This document shows, one piece after another, positions 15,263 to 24,872 of a stretch of DNA of 64,000 nucleotides. Each line of letters starts with the position of its first letter. Position 1 is the stretch's first letter. Under the pieces are notes generated by a model. The model was not told where the DNA came from. It searched no databases and saw only the letters and a list, made by a program, of their open reading frames with translations. Both the position numbers and the translations under genes were made by a program. Source of the DNA: Andreprevotia chitinilytica DSM 18519 (GTDB lineage Bacteria; Pseudomonadota; Gammaproteobacteria; Burkholderiales; Chitinibacteraceae); contig NZ_JONM01000006.1 of the NCBI RefSeq assembly GCF_000711875.1, positions 124,001 through 188,000 on the forward strand, in the 5' to 3' direction.

Positions 15263-15691
15263 GATCAGTATTTCCGGTGATGGCCGTCGCCGCCGTTGGG
15301 CACGGCGACGACGGGGATGAAGACAAAACACGAGTGCCTGATCTGGCAAGTTGCCACGGTGGCGATGAGGATGCGGGTGGCATCTGCGTCGCAAGCCCGG
15401 GCTGAAAAACGGGATGGCGGACCATACATTGCCGGGGTGATCGGGGGTATTGCGGTCTTCCCGTGTTGAACGAAGTCAGTCATTGCTTAGGTAGTCGGCT
15501 GATTTTGCATGGGTTTTTTTGCATGGGCGGCGTTCCGGTCAGTGGTTCATCGGTTCGGGCGGGGCGGCTTTCTGCCGTGCCCAGTTGCATCTGTTCCACA
15601 GCATGCTTGCTGGTGTCTGACCATCATCGCCCCGGTGGCGCTTTGTGGCTAAAATGACCAAATTTTTCTCAAAGCTGACTGGAGTTGATGG
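15263..15691. other. Intergenic region between divergent permease and membrane-protein genes
   Basis: About 430 bases without a supported gene. It should contain the promoters of both flanking genes. A direct repeat of TGCATGGG around a T run (15508-15527) is the only obvious pattern. I see no riboswitch or stem-loop of note. Confidence 0.5.
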
Positions 15692-16801
15692 ATGTCGTCC
15701 GAGATTGAACCTACTGGATCGGAACCGCAGGAATCAGGGCATGGTGAGGCGGCACATGAGGTCGTGTCGCCGGGAAGCACCGACGAAGCGCACACCACAT
15801 CCGCTGAGGCTGAACCGCCAGCTGCATCCGCTGCCGCAGATGCGCAGGCCAAACCGAAGCGCTCGAAGTCATCGCGGATCGTGCGCTGGGTGCTGATGAG
15901 TGTCGGTGTATTGGCTTTGCTGGCGGTGGTCATTGGCGCAGCGGCTTATTTCATGCAGCCAAGCCGCAACGTGCAGGACACGATCGAGAGCGTGATGGCG
16001 GCGGAATTCGGCCCGTATTCGAAGGATCTCAGTGGCTGGCCGTTCGTGGCTGACAGGGAGACCTACGTAATGCATGTCGTCAGTCAGAATCAGGTCGAGA
16101 TCGATGGCAAGCCGAAGCTGTTGATTGGCGTGATCGGCTATCCGGTGAACGATCCGGCTGGTGCGAATGGTCTGGTACAGCATCGCACGCTGGTCGCCGA
16201 TATGACCGGGTCGAGCAACGATGGCGTCAAATACTTTGGTATGTACGGTGCGATCAAGGTCTACCACGCGTTCCAGGAAGTGAAGATCGACATGATCAAG
16301 CCGGGCAAGGATATGTATGGCTGGCAGGTCGAGTACAAGCACGGCAAGAATGAGGGCTACGAGCAGATTGATCGCGAAATCTATCTGATCGATACGGCCA
16401 AGTCGGAAGTGATTTTTGCCGGCACGCTACCGGTGTTGTCGGACAACACCAGCCAGTGCGAACAGCGGAACGTGCAACGTGCGACGGCGAAAGCCAAGGT
16501 GGAGGAGCAGAAGGCTTCCGATGCCGCACAAGAAGAAGCATCGTCCGTTGCCACGGCGCAGGCTGATGAAGAAGCACAGGATGAGCCGGATGATGAGCCA
16601 ATGACTTGCCAGCGCGTCGTGACCGAGTACAAGCCGATCACGTCGAACAATGCCGGTGTCTACCCGCTGGAAGCGAAGACGGAAGTCACGGTCGACGACA
16701 AGACCACCAAGATCAGCGGCCGGGTCGTGTTTGATGCGCACACCATGAAATTGACGTTGCCGGATGCGTTGTCCGAGGCGTTTTATGGCAATGGGGATTG
16801 A
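15692..16801 (+). CDS. Membrane-anchored hypothetical protein
   Basis: 369 residues. The first 60 are acidic and disordered (MSSEIEPTGSEPQESGHGEA), followed by a basic patch KPKRSKSSR and one membrane helix at about 66-88 (WVLMSVGVLALLAVVIGAAA). The rest should lie outside the cytoplasm. It contains a conserved-looking globular part (about 95-240) and an Ala/Glu/Asp-rich insert (about 262-305) between two cysteine-containing segments. No known domain is recognised. It ends before a repeat and a bidirectional terminator. Confidence 0.7.
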   Translation: MSSEIEPTGSEPQESGHGEAAHEVVSPGSTDEAHTTSAEAEPPAASAAADAQAKPKRSKSSRIVRWVLMSVGVLALLAVVIGAAAYFMQPSRNVQDTIESVMAAEFGPYSKDLSGWPFVADRETYVMHVVSQNQVEIDGKPKLLIGVIGYPVNDPAGANGLVQHRTLVADMTGSSNDGVKYFGMYGAIKVYHAFQEVKIDMIKPGKDMYGWQVEYKHGKNEGYEQIDREIYLIDTAKSEVIFAGTLPVLSDNTSQCEQRNVQRATAKAKVEEQKASDAAQEEASSVATAQADEEAQDEPDDEPMTCQRVVTEYKPITSNNAGVYPLEAKTEVTVDDKTTKISGRVVFDAHTMKLTLPDALSEAFYGNGD

Positions 16802-16811
16802 TTGCTGATTG

Positions 16812-16940
16812 TGTCCCCTTTCCCTTGCGTGTAAGGCTTCTGGCTTATTCAGGGATAGAGGGTTAAGGATAGGGGAAAGAGCTCAGCCCTTGGCAAGCAC
16901 CCTCTCCCCCGCCCCCTCTCCCACAAGTGGGCGAGGGGAG
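16812..16940. repeat. Dispersed intergenic repeat, family A (copy 2)
   Basis: This copy contains GTGTAAGGCTTCTGGCTTAT, TTCAGGGATAGAGGG and CACCCTCTCCCCCGCCCCCT. These parallel the 1145-1301 copy in the same orientation. It fills the gap between convergent genes. Confidence 0.7.
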
Positions 16941-16945
16941 GACGA

Positions 16946-16987
16946 GCAAATAAAAACAGCCAGCTTTTGCTGGCCGTTTTTATTTGC
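16946..16987. terminator. Bidirectional terminator between convergent genes
   Basis: GCAAATAAAAAC-x-GCCAGC pairs with GCTGGCC-GTTTTTATTTGC. The long symmetrical A/T arms give U-tracts on both strands, so it can end both the upstream plus-strand gene and ilvC on the minus strand. Confidence 0.88.
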
Positions 16988-17002
16988 TGCGAACGCTGCC
17001 GA

Positions 17003-18073
<1,071 letters not shown>

Positions 18074-18565
18074 TTAAATCTTCAGAATGCGTTCGCCGCG
18101 ACCAATGCCAGAGGCGCCGGTACGTACGGTTTCCAGAATCGCGGTGGCATCGAGCGCCTTGATGAAGGCGTCGAGCTTTTCACCGGTACCGGTCAACTCG
18201 ATGGTGTAGGTCTTCTCGGTCACGTCGATGATGCGGCCACGGAAGATATCCGCGGTGCGCTTCAGTTCTTCGCGATCCTTGCCTGCTGCACGAACCTTGA
18301 TCAGCATCAGTTCGCGTTCGATGTGGTCGGCCTCGTTGAGGTCGATCACCTTGACCACTTCAATCAGCTTGTTCAGCTGCTTGGTGATCTGCTCGATCAC
18401 GTCGTCCGAGCCATGCGTGACGATGGTCATGCGGCTCAGGGTCGGGTCTTCGGTGGTTTGCACCGTCAGCGAATCGATGTTGTAACCGCGTGCGGAGAAC
18501 AGGCCGGTAACGCGGGACAGCGCGCCGGCTTCGTTTTCGATCAGGACGGAAAGAATATGTCGCAT
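18074..18565 (-). CDS. ilvN: Acetolactate synthase small (regulatory) subunit
   Basis: 163 residues from MRHILSVLIENEAGALSRV, an N-terminal ACT domain, followed by the ALS small-subunit C-terminal domain (VRAAGKDREELKRTADIFRG). It binds branched-chain amino acids and confers feedback control on the catalytic subunit. The ATG at 18565 lies eight bases after AGGAGG, better spaced than the ATG two codons upstream. It begins 13 bases after the large-subunit gene, so the subunits are made together. It is also called ilvH in many genomes. Confidence 0.96.
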   Translation of the reverse strand: MRHILSVLIENEAGALSRVTGLFSARGYNIDSLTVQTTEDPTLSRMTIVTHGSDDVIEQITKQLNKLIEVVKVIDLNEADHIERELMLIKVRAAGKDREELKRTADIFRGRIIDVTEKTYTIELTGTGEKLDAFIKALDATAILETVRTGASGIGRGERILKI

Positions 18566-18578
18566 GTTCATCCCCTCC

Positions 18579-20345
18579 TCAGCACAGGTTGCCGTAATCA
18601 CGGTTGTTTTCGAACGGCGTCTGCTGCATGCCGCGCATGTGTTCCGGCAGATCCATCTGGTTCAGCCCACGGCCGTTCTGGATCATCGGGAAGACGTTCT
18701 CGGTCTGGTCGGTACGGAAGTCGATGAACACCAGGCGTTCTTTCAGCGCCGGGCCGAAGGCTTCTTTCAGTACCGGTTCGACATCGGCCGGGTTCTCGAC
18801 CTTGAAGCCGACGTGACCATAGGCCTCGGCGATCTTCACGAAGTCAGGCAGCGCATCCATATAGCTCTCGGAATAACGCGTGCCGTAGAAGAACTCCTGC
18901 CACTGGCGAACCATGCCCAGATAGCGATTGTTCAGGCTGAGCACTTTCACCGGTGTGTGGTACTGCTTGCAGGTGGAAAGCTCCTGAATGTTCATCTGGA
19001 TCGAGCCTTCGCCGGTCACGCAGGCAACTTGCGCATTCGGGTTGGCAAGCTGTGCCCCCATGGCTGCCGGCAGGCCGAAGCCCATCGTGCCGAGGCCGCC
19101 GGAGTTGATCCATTGCTTGGGGCGGCGGAACTTGTAGTACTGCGCTGCCCACATCTGGTGCTGGCCGACGTCGGACGTGACGATGGCTTCGCCGTTGGTG
19201 ACCTTCCACAGCGTTTCGATCACGTGCTGCGGTTTGATGACTTCGGTCGACGGCGTGTACAGCAGCGAGTTCGGCTTGCGCCATTCGTCGATCTGCTTCC
19301 ACCAGTTGGCGAGTGCATCCGGGTTCGGCTTGAGGTTCTGCTCTTTCAGCACCGCGATCAGGTCGGTGAGCACCGCCTTCACATCACCGACGATAGGCAC
19401 GTCGACCTTCACGCGCTTGGCGATCGAGGACGGGTCGATGTCGATGTGGACGATTTTTTTCGGATTGGACAAGAACTGGCCCGGCACCGAGATCACGCGG
19501 TCGTCGAAGCGGGCACCGACAGCGATCAACACATCGCAGTACTGCATTGCGAGGTTGGCTTCGTAAGTGCCGTGCATACCGAGCATGCCGACGAAATTCG
19601 GATCGGTACCATCTAGTGCGCCCAAACCCATCAGGGTGTTGGTGCACGGCACGTTCAGCATCTTGACCAGCTCGGTTACCTGCGCAGCAGCACCACCTTG
19701 CACCGCGCCGCCGCCCACGTAGATATACGGGCGCTTGGCGTCGGCGAGCAGTTGTGCGGCTTTCTTGATCTGGCCTGGGTGGCCTTTGATCGGCGGGTTG
19801 TAGCTGCGGATGCTGACCGATTCCGGGTAGGAATATTCAGTCCTGGCCATGGTGACATCCTTGGGGATGTCGATCACGACCGGGCCGGGACGACCCGTGG
19901 CGGCGATGTGGAAGGCCTTCTTGAAGGTGGCGGCGAGTTCGCGCACATCCTTCACCAGGAAGTTGTGTTTCACGATCGGGCGTGAACAGCCGATCATGTC
20001 CACTTCCTGGAAGGCATCCAGACCGATGGCGGCCGAGGGCACCTGACCGGAGATCACCACCAGCGGAATCGAATCCATATAGGCGGTGGCAATACCGGTG
20101 AGCGCGTTGGTCGCACCGGGGCCGGAGGTCACGAGTGCGACGCCGACCTTGTTGCTGGAGCGCGAATAAGCGTCGGCGGCATGCACCGCAGCCTGCTCAT
20201 GACGAACCAGCACGTGTTTGAATCTGTCTTGCTTGAAAATGGAATCGTAGATTTCCAGCACTGCGCCGCCGGGATAGCCGAACAAGAATTCGACACCTTC
20301 CTCGGCCAAGCAGCGGGAAACGATTTCCGCGCCTGAAAGTTCCAT
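18579..20345 (-). CDS. ilvB: Acetolactate synthase large (catalytic) subunit
   Basis: 588 residues from MELSGAEIVSRCLAEEGVEF. It condenses two pyruvates, or pyruvate and 2-oxobutyrate, using ThDP, FAD and Mg. The catalytic glutamate lies in RHEQAAVHAADAY, and the ThDP pocket in SDVGQHQMWAAQ and GEGSIQMNIQELSTC. The usual GDG motif reads GEG here, as I recall for several betaproteobacterial enzymes. An in-frame extension to 20618 has no start signal and reads low-complexity, so it was left out as leader. The gene is also called ilvI. Confidence 0.97.
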   Translation of the reverse strand: MELSGAEIVSRCLAEEGVEFLFGYPGGAVLEIYDSIFKQDRFKHVLVRHEQAAVHAADAYSRSSNKVGVALVTSGPGATNALTGIATAYMDSIPLVVISGQVPSAAIGLDAFQEVDMIGCSRPIVKHNFLVKDVRELAATFKKAFHIAATGRPGPVVIDIPKDVTMARTEYSYPESVSIRSYNPPIKGHPGQIKKAAQLLADAKRPYIYVGGGAVQGGAAAQVTELVKMLNVPCTNTLMGLGALDGTDPNFVGMLGMHGTYEANLAMQYCDVLIAVGARFDDRVISVPGQFLSNPKKIVHIDIDPSSIAKRVKVDVPIVGDVKAVLTDLIAVLKEQNLKPNPDALANWWKQIDEWRKPNSLLYTPSTEVIKPQHVIETLWKVTNGEAIVTSDVGQHQMWAAQYYKFRRPKQWINSGGLGTMGFGLPAAMGAQLANPNAQVACVTGEGSIQMNIQELSTCKQYHTPVKVLSLNNRYLGMVRQWQEFFYGTRYSESYMDALPDFVKIAEAYGHVGFKVENPADVEPVLKEAFGPALKERLVFIDFRTDQTENVFPMIQNGRGLNQMDLPEHMRGMQQTPFENNRDYGNLC

Positions 20346-20640
20346 CAGGTCACCCCTTGAGGATGCGGACGGAAAAGACTGCCGTCCATTCAGTTCGAGT
20401 CCGCAAGTCTGCGTTGCCTGACACCGGGTGAGCTGGAAACGGGCGTGTTTCCAGGCCGGAACGACTGCGGTAACAGCCACTCCCGTGGTGGTTGGCGCTC
20501 GGCAGAGCCGCTTTCCCTTCGCTTGTAACCGGGCATCTGCCAATGGTGTTGCGCTTGTGGCACAACTCAATCCGACGCTGTGTGATGCGTGGGCAGTGCA
20601 ACCGGTTGCGGCGGCCAAATAGGTGGTGCCGCCGGTAAAA
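20346..20640 (-). promoter_or_regulatory. Structured 5' leader of the ilv operon
   Basis: The roughly 270-base stretch before ilvB contains two clear minus-strand hairpins: GGAAAC-ACGCCC-GTTTCC (plus 20438-20455) and GGACGG-CAGTCTTTT-CCGTCC (plus 20368-20389). The second lies close to the AGGGGTGA ribosome site. No short leader peptide rich in Ile, Leu or Val codons is evident, so classical attenuation is not supported. A leader-based control remains possible. Confidence 0.45.
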
Positions 20641-20766
20641 CTAGTTTGGGTGTGAACCGCGGAAAATAGCCGATTGTCTAGTGCTTGGCAAGTTTTTATG
20701 GCCCCTTGGGGCTGCGTTTGTTAGCATCTGCGCCTTCGAGCGCGCGTAGCGTGCTATCTGATAAAC

Positions 20767-21363
20767 GTGATCGCAGATTGGCCGGGGAGCGATTTGGCAA
20801 CGCAACAAGCGCTGGCGCAGTTTCTGGAAGAAGTGCAACGCAGGGCGTTTCGCCAGGCCATGTTTGCCGTCCAGGATGAAGACACCGCGCTCGATCTGGT
20901 GCAGGACGCGATGCTACGGCTGGCCGATCGCTACGCCGACAAGCCGGCCGAAGAGCTGCCGCTGCTGTTCCAGCGCATCCTGCAGAACGCGATCCGCGAT
21001 CATTTCCGCCGCCAAAAGACGCGTGGTTTCTGGACCGTGTTGCTATCGGCCTTCCAGCCGGACGATGACGACGCCGACGCAGGCGATCCGCTCGAATGGC
21101 TGCCCAACCAACCGACCGCGCCGAGCCCTCAGGATGAACACGATCAGGCCCGCTTGATGGCCTTGATCGAAGAGGGCATCAGCAAGCTGCCTGCCCGTCA
21201 ACGGGAAGCCTTTCTGCTACGTTATTGGGAAGAGTTCGACGTTGCGGAAACCGCTGACGTCATGGGCTGTTCCGAGGGGAGCGTGAAAACGCACTGCTCT
21301 CGTGCCACTGCGGCGCTCGCCAAGTGGCTTGGGCATCACGGCATCAGCTGGACGCCCGAATGA
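20767..21363 (+). CDS. ECF-type RNA polymerase sigma factor
   Basis: 198 residues. Region 2 spans about 15-85 (FRQAMFAVQDEDTALDLVQDAMLRLADRY...ILQNAIRDHFRRQKTRGF) and region 4 about 140-185 (LPARQREAFLLRYWEEFDVAETADVMGCSEGSVKTHCSRATAAL). An acidic linker joins them. It is followed closely by DUF3619, DUF3106 and RDD genes, a cassette common in betaproteobacteria, where the DUF3619 membrane protein may act as its regulator. That regulatory role is inferred from neighbourhood only. The start is GTG at 20767. Confidence 0.9.
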   Translation: MIADWPGSDLATQQALAQFLEEVQRRAFRQAMFAVQDEDTALDLVQDAMLRLADRYADKPAEELPLLFQRILQNAIRDHFRRQKTRGFWTVLLSAFQPDDDDADAGDPLEWLPNQPTAPSPQDEHDQARLMALIEEGISKLPARQREAFLLRYWEEFDVAETADVMGCSEGSVKTHCSRATAALAKWLGHHGISWTPE

Positions 21364-21373
21364 TTGCCGAGGT

Positions 21374-21802
21374 ATGAAAAAAATGAAGCCATCAACAAAC
21401 CCGCTAGAAGCGAAGCAGACGCCCACCCCGGCGAAACCTGAGCTTGCCCGCCGGACCACCCAGCTGCTCGATGCTGCGCCGCTGTCGCCGCGTGCGCAGT
21501 CGCGGCTGACTGATATCCGCTCGCAAGCGCTCGCGCGCGCACAAACACGCGCTGTGCAGCCGAAATGGGCACAGGCGGGGACATGGGTCTTGTCGCAATG
21601 GCAGGCTCATCCGGCGGTTTGGGGCGGCGCGCTCTTGTTGTGTGCGGCGGTGTTGGTCGGCGGTGCCTGGCATGTCGGCGCGTATGAGCCTGATCCGGCG
21701 CTCGATACCATGCTGCTGGCCGATGACGTCCCGCTTGATGCGCTGGCCAATGCCGGATCGGGTGAGCGGGAGGTGGCAGCATGGCCCGCCGTAAAGCGCT
21801 GA
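21374..21802 (+). CDS. DUF3619 membrane protein, possible anti-sigma factor
   Basis: 142 residues from MKKMKPSTNPLEAKQ. The N-terminal half is Ala/Arg-rich and soluble (ARRTTQLLDAAPLSPRAQSR), then one membrane helix lies at about 84-103 (WGGALLLCAAVLVGGAWHVG). The C-terminus is short and acidic (DTMLLADDVPLDALAN). The position directly after a sigma gene and the single-helix topology fit a membrane regulator of that sigma factor. The family itself has no proven function. Confidence 0.8.
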   Translation: MKKMKPSTNPLEAKQTPTPAKPELARRTTQLLDAAPLSPRAQSRLTDIRSQALARAQTRAVQPKWAQAGTWVLSQWQAHPAVWGGALLLCAAVLVGGAWHVGAYEPDPALDTMLLADDVPLDALANAGSGEREVAAWPAVKR

Positions 21803-22230
21803 GCCTGTTTGCCGCAGCCAGTTTCGCCGCCGGTGGCGCTTGGGCGGCAGATGTCCCTGCGTGGTCGGCCCTGACGCCGGCGCAGCGCGAGTTGTTCGCG
21901 CCGCTGGCCAGCCAATGGAATACGCTGCCTGATCAGCAGCGCGAGCACTTGCTCAACGTCGCCAAGCGGTACCCGACCCTGGAAGCCGAGCAGCAAACGC
22001 GTGTGAAAGCGCGCATCTCCCGCTGGGCCAGCTTTACCCCGGCGCAACGCGAACAGGCGCGTGCCAATTACCAGCGCCTGCGAGCGCTGCCGCCAGAAGA
22101 ACGTGCCCGTGCCATCGCCAGCCTGCGCGAACAAGAGCGCGCCCGTGCCGCAGACAGCCCGCGCGAGCCGGAGCGCGTTACCACTCCCGAGCCAATCCAT
22201 CAGCTGAAGCTGCAATCAAATAAACCGTAA
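21781..22230 (+). CDS. DUF3106 secreted protein
   Basis: 149 residues with a signal peptide (MARRKALSLFAAASFAAGGAWA-AD). The mature part repeats a W-x-x-L/F-TPAQRE theme: WSALTPAQRELFAPL, then WNTLPDQQREHLL, then WASFTPAQREQARANY. This is typical of DUF3106. A charged Arg/Glu-rich tail follows. It overlaps the DUF3619 gene by 22 bases. It probably acts in the periplasm; its activity is unknown. Confidence 0.82.
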   Translation: MARRKALSLFAAASFAAGGAWAADVPAWSALTPAQRELFAPLASQWNTLPDQQREHLLNVAKRYPTLEAEQQTRVKARISRWASFTPAQREQARANYQRLRALPPEERARAIASLREQERARAADSPREPERVTTPEPIHQLKLQSNKP

Positions 22231-22233
22231 TCC

Positions 22234-22806
22234 ATGAATATTGATATCCCGGCAGCCGTCGCTGCCCTGCCGCGCCGCGCCGGTTGGTGGCGCCGTTTTT
22301 TTGCCTGGCTGTATGAAATGCTGCTGTTGGTGCCGGTGCTGCTGCTGGCCAGCATTCCCAGCCTCGCTGTGCAATCCCTGATCCAGTCGGCGAATGGTCT
22401 GCCGGTCAATGGCGTGATCGATACGCTGCTGGCACGCTCGCTCAATTTTGTCTGGGAGTTGCTGGTTGGTTTCATCTACTTCGCCTGGTGCTGGCGACGC
22501 GGTGGCCAGACGCTGGCGATGAAAACATGGCGCATGCGCCTGGTGAGCATCGAAGGCAACGCGATTGGCTGGCGTGTAGTGGTGATTCGCTTTGCCGCGG
22601 CCTTTGTCTGCTGGTTTCCGTTGTTCCCCTTGTGGATTCAGGCCCGGCATCATCCGGAATGGATTCCTTATGCCTGGTTCTCGCTGGGCCTCTTCCTTGC
22701 CCCATTCTTCTGGAGCCTGATCGATCGCGATCGGCAATATCTGCATGATCGGTTGGCGGGCACGCGGTTGATATTTGCGCCTAAACAGCTGTCGCGAGCT
22801 ACGTGA
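22234..22806 (+). CDS. RDD-family membrane protein
   Basis: 190 residues with RAGWWRRFFAWLYEMLLLVP at the start and DRDRQYLHDRLAGTRLI at the end, the conserved Arg/Asp ends of RDD proteins. There are three to four membrane helices. RDD proteins are often linked to transport or stress resistance but have no general biochemical role. It follows DUF3106 after three bases and closes the sigma-factor cassette. Confidence 0.85.
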   Translation: MNIDIPAAVAALPRRAGWWRRFFAWLYEMLLLVPVLLLASIPSLAVQSLIQSANGLPVNGVIDTLLARSLNFVWELLVGFIYFAWCWRRGGQTLAMKTWRMRLVSIEGNAIGWRVVVIRFAAAFVCWFPLFPLWIQARHHPEWIPYAWFSLGLFLAPFFWSLIDRDRQYLHDRLAGTRLIFAPKQLSRAT

Positions 22807-22947
22807 TCGACGATATCAAGGTTTTTATTGATATATTCTTTCTGGTTTCGTAAAGTGTTGCGCGAATTAGTCGTTCGATGGAAAGACTACGTTTGAAGAT
22901 TTTGGTCTGATGTTAATTGCAGCCATATTTGGATATTGGGGTTCTGA

Positions 22948-23265
22948 ATGAAAAAATTGTATCTGATGCTTCTCATGAGTGTTCTAGCTTCGGTCGTTCA
23001 GGCCGACGACACCGTTGTGATTAGCGATGTGAGCAAGCTGAAATGGCTTGGTAGTACTAATGGCTTGATTTATTTGAGGAATTTGAGTGATTTTGACCCA
23101 TCTTTTCTGCCGTGTTGCTACAACTACTATGTCGATACCAGCACCCCAGCAGGGAAAGTTACCTGGACGGCGATCCTGATGAAAATGGGTACTGCTCAGT
23201 CGATTAATCTGAGCGTGAGCAATAAAAGCCAAGCAGGCCCAATCGTTTCGTTTGGCAATTGGTAA
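22948..23265 (+). CDS. Small secreted hypothetical protein in AT-rich DNA
   Basis: 105 residues with a Sec signal (MKKLYLMLLMSVLASVVQA-DD). The mature part is polar with CCYNYY and ends IVSFGNW. Base composition of the gene and the 140 bases before it is clearly more AT-rich than the neighbours, which suggests recent acquisition. No family is recognised. It lies between the RDD gene and the convergent aldehyde dehydrogenase gene. Confidence 0.6.
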   Translation: MKKLYLMLLMSVLASVVQADDTVVISDVSKLKWLGSTNGLIYLRNLSDFDPSFLPCCYNYYVDTSTPAGKVTWTAILMKMGTAQSINLSVSNKSQAGPIVSFGNW

Positions 23266-23272
23266 TTCATCG

Positions 23273-24823
23273 TTATAGAAACTTCACCCCTTGCGCCAGC
23301 GGCAACGTACTCCCGTAATTGATCGTATTCGTTGCCCGGCGCATATACGCTTTCCAAGCATCAGAACCACTTTCCCGCCCGCCGCCGGTGTCTTTCTCGC
23401 CGCCGAACGCCCCGCCGATTTCCGCGCCCGACGTCCCCGCATTCACATTCGCCAAGCCGCAATCCGAGCCGGCCGGGCCGATGAAGGCTTCTGCCTCGCG
23501 TAGATCACGCGTAAACACCGCTGACGACAAGCCTTGTGCCACGCTGTTCTGTAGCGCCAGCGCCTCATCCCATTCGCGATAAAGCAGTACGTACAGGATG
23601 GGTGCGAAGGTTTCTTCCTGCATGACGGCGGTTTGGGCGGGCATGTCGACGATCGCCGGCTGCACGTAGTAACCCTCGTTCGGCACGCCGCTTTCGACCG
23701 CTTCCCCGCCAACCACCACCGTGCCGCCGTCCGCGATGGCTTGTTGCAGCGCTGCCTGCATCCGCTCCGCTGCCGCGCCATCAATCAGCGGCCCGATCAA
23801 CACATCGGCCTCACGCGGGTCGCCGATCTTGAGCGACTGGTAAGCGGCAACCAGACGTGGCAGCAGCGTATCCGCCACCGATTCATGCACGATCAGCCGG
23901 CGCAAGCTGGTGCAGCGCTGGCCGCAGGTGCCGGCGGCGGCGAAGACGATGGCGCGCAGGGCCAGATCGAGGTCGGCGGACGGTGCGACGATCAGTGCGT
24001 TGTTGCCGCCTAGTTCCAGCAGGCTGCGGCCAAGCCGGCCGGCAACGGTTTGCGCAACAGCGCGGCCCATGCGGACCGAGCCGGTGGCGGATATCAACGG
24101 CAATTGAGGATTGGTTGCCAGCAAGTGCCCGACGTCGGCCTTGCCCTGTACCAGCTGCACCAAGCCGGTAGGGGTGCCGGGTGAATCCGCAATCACATCC
24201 AGTACGATGCGCGTCGCCGCCAGCGCGCACAGCGGCGTTTTTTCGGATGGCTTCCACACCACTGCATCGCCGCAGACCAGCGCCAGCATGGCGTTCCACG
24301 CCCAGACCGCCAGCGGAAAGTTGAAGGCGGTGATGACGCCGACCGGGCCGAGCGGATGCCATTGCTCCATCAGCCGATGGTTGGGGCGTTCGCTGGCGAT
24401 GGTCAGCCCATGCAGCTGGCGCGACAGTCCGACGGCGAAATCGCACAGGTCGATCCACTCCTGCACTTCGCCGGCGGCCTCGGAGGCGATCTTACCGGTC
24501 TCCAGCGTGACCAATTGGGCCAGGCTGTCCTTGTGTCGCCGTACCGCATTGCCGATGCGTCGCACCAGTTCGCCGCGTTGCGGGGCCGGGATTTGTCGCC
24601 ACTGCAGGAACGCCGCATGTGCACCGGCAACCGCCACGTCGACGTCGAGTTGGCAGGCAGGCAGGACGATGCCATGCGCCGCGCCGTCAATCGGGCTGGC
24701 TAGCGTGATGGGGGGCGAGGCCGGGTAATGGGCTTTGCCGTCAATGATCACTCCGGGCCAGGTATCGTTTTGCCGCCAATCGTCCAGGTGTAGTGAAGCA
24801 AGCAATCGGTTCAAGGCGGTCAT
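23273..24823 (-). CDS. ALDH7-type aldehyde dehydrogenase (2-aminoadipate semialdehyde dehydrogenase-like)
   Basis: 516 residues. The active-site glutamate is in LLELGGNNALI and the catalytic cysteine in AGTCGQRCTSLRRL. The C-terminal stretch GGEKDTGGGRESGSDAWKAY, then MRRATNTINYG, is typical of the ALDH7/antiquitin family, which oxidises 2-aminoadipate 6-semialdehyde (in equilibrium with piperideine-6-carboxylate) with NAD. It is last in an operon that also holds a saccharopine dehydrogenase-like and a DUF1338 gene, so a role in lysine or pipecolate catabolism is likely. Confidence 0.88.
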   Translation of the reverse strand: MTALNRLLASLHLDDWRQNDTWPGVIIDGKAHYPASPPITLASPIDGAAHGIVLPACQLDVDVAVAGAHAAFLQWRQIPAPQRGELVRRIGNAVRRHKDSLAQLVTLETGKIASEAAGEVQEWIDLCDFAVGLSRQLHGLTIASERPNHRLMEQWHPLGPVGVITAFNFPLAVWAWNAMLALVCGDAVVWKPSEKTPLCALAATRIVLDVIADSPGTPTGLVQLVQGKADVGHLLATNPQLPLISATGSVRMGRAVAQTVAGRLGRSLLELGGNNALIVAPSADLDLALRAIVFAAAGTCGQRCTSLRRLIVHESVADTLLPRLVAAYQSLKIGDPREADVLIGPLIDGAAAERMQAALQQAIADGGTVVVGGEAVESGVPNEGYYVQPAIVDMPAQTAVMQEETFAPILYVLLYREWDEALALQNSVAQGLSSAVFTRDLREAEAFIGPAGSDCGLANVNAGTSGAEIGGAFGGEKDTGGGRESGSDAWKAYMRRATNTINYGSTLPLAQGVKFL

Positions 24824-24872
24824 GGCAAGACCTCCAGTGGGTTAGTGCAGAAGAGGGGGGGGTGAATCCGGT

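Noticed and set aside
18564..19616. 350-codon open frame opposite ilvB
   Set aside because: Antisense shadow of the conserved acetolactate synthase gene.
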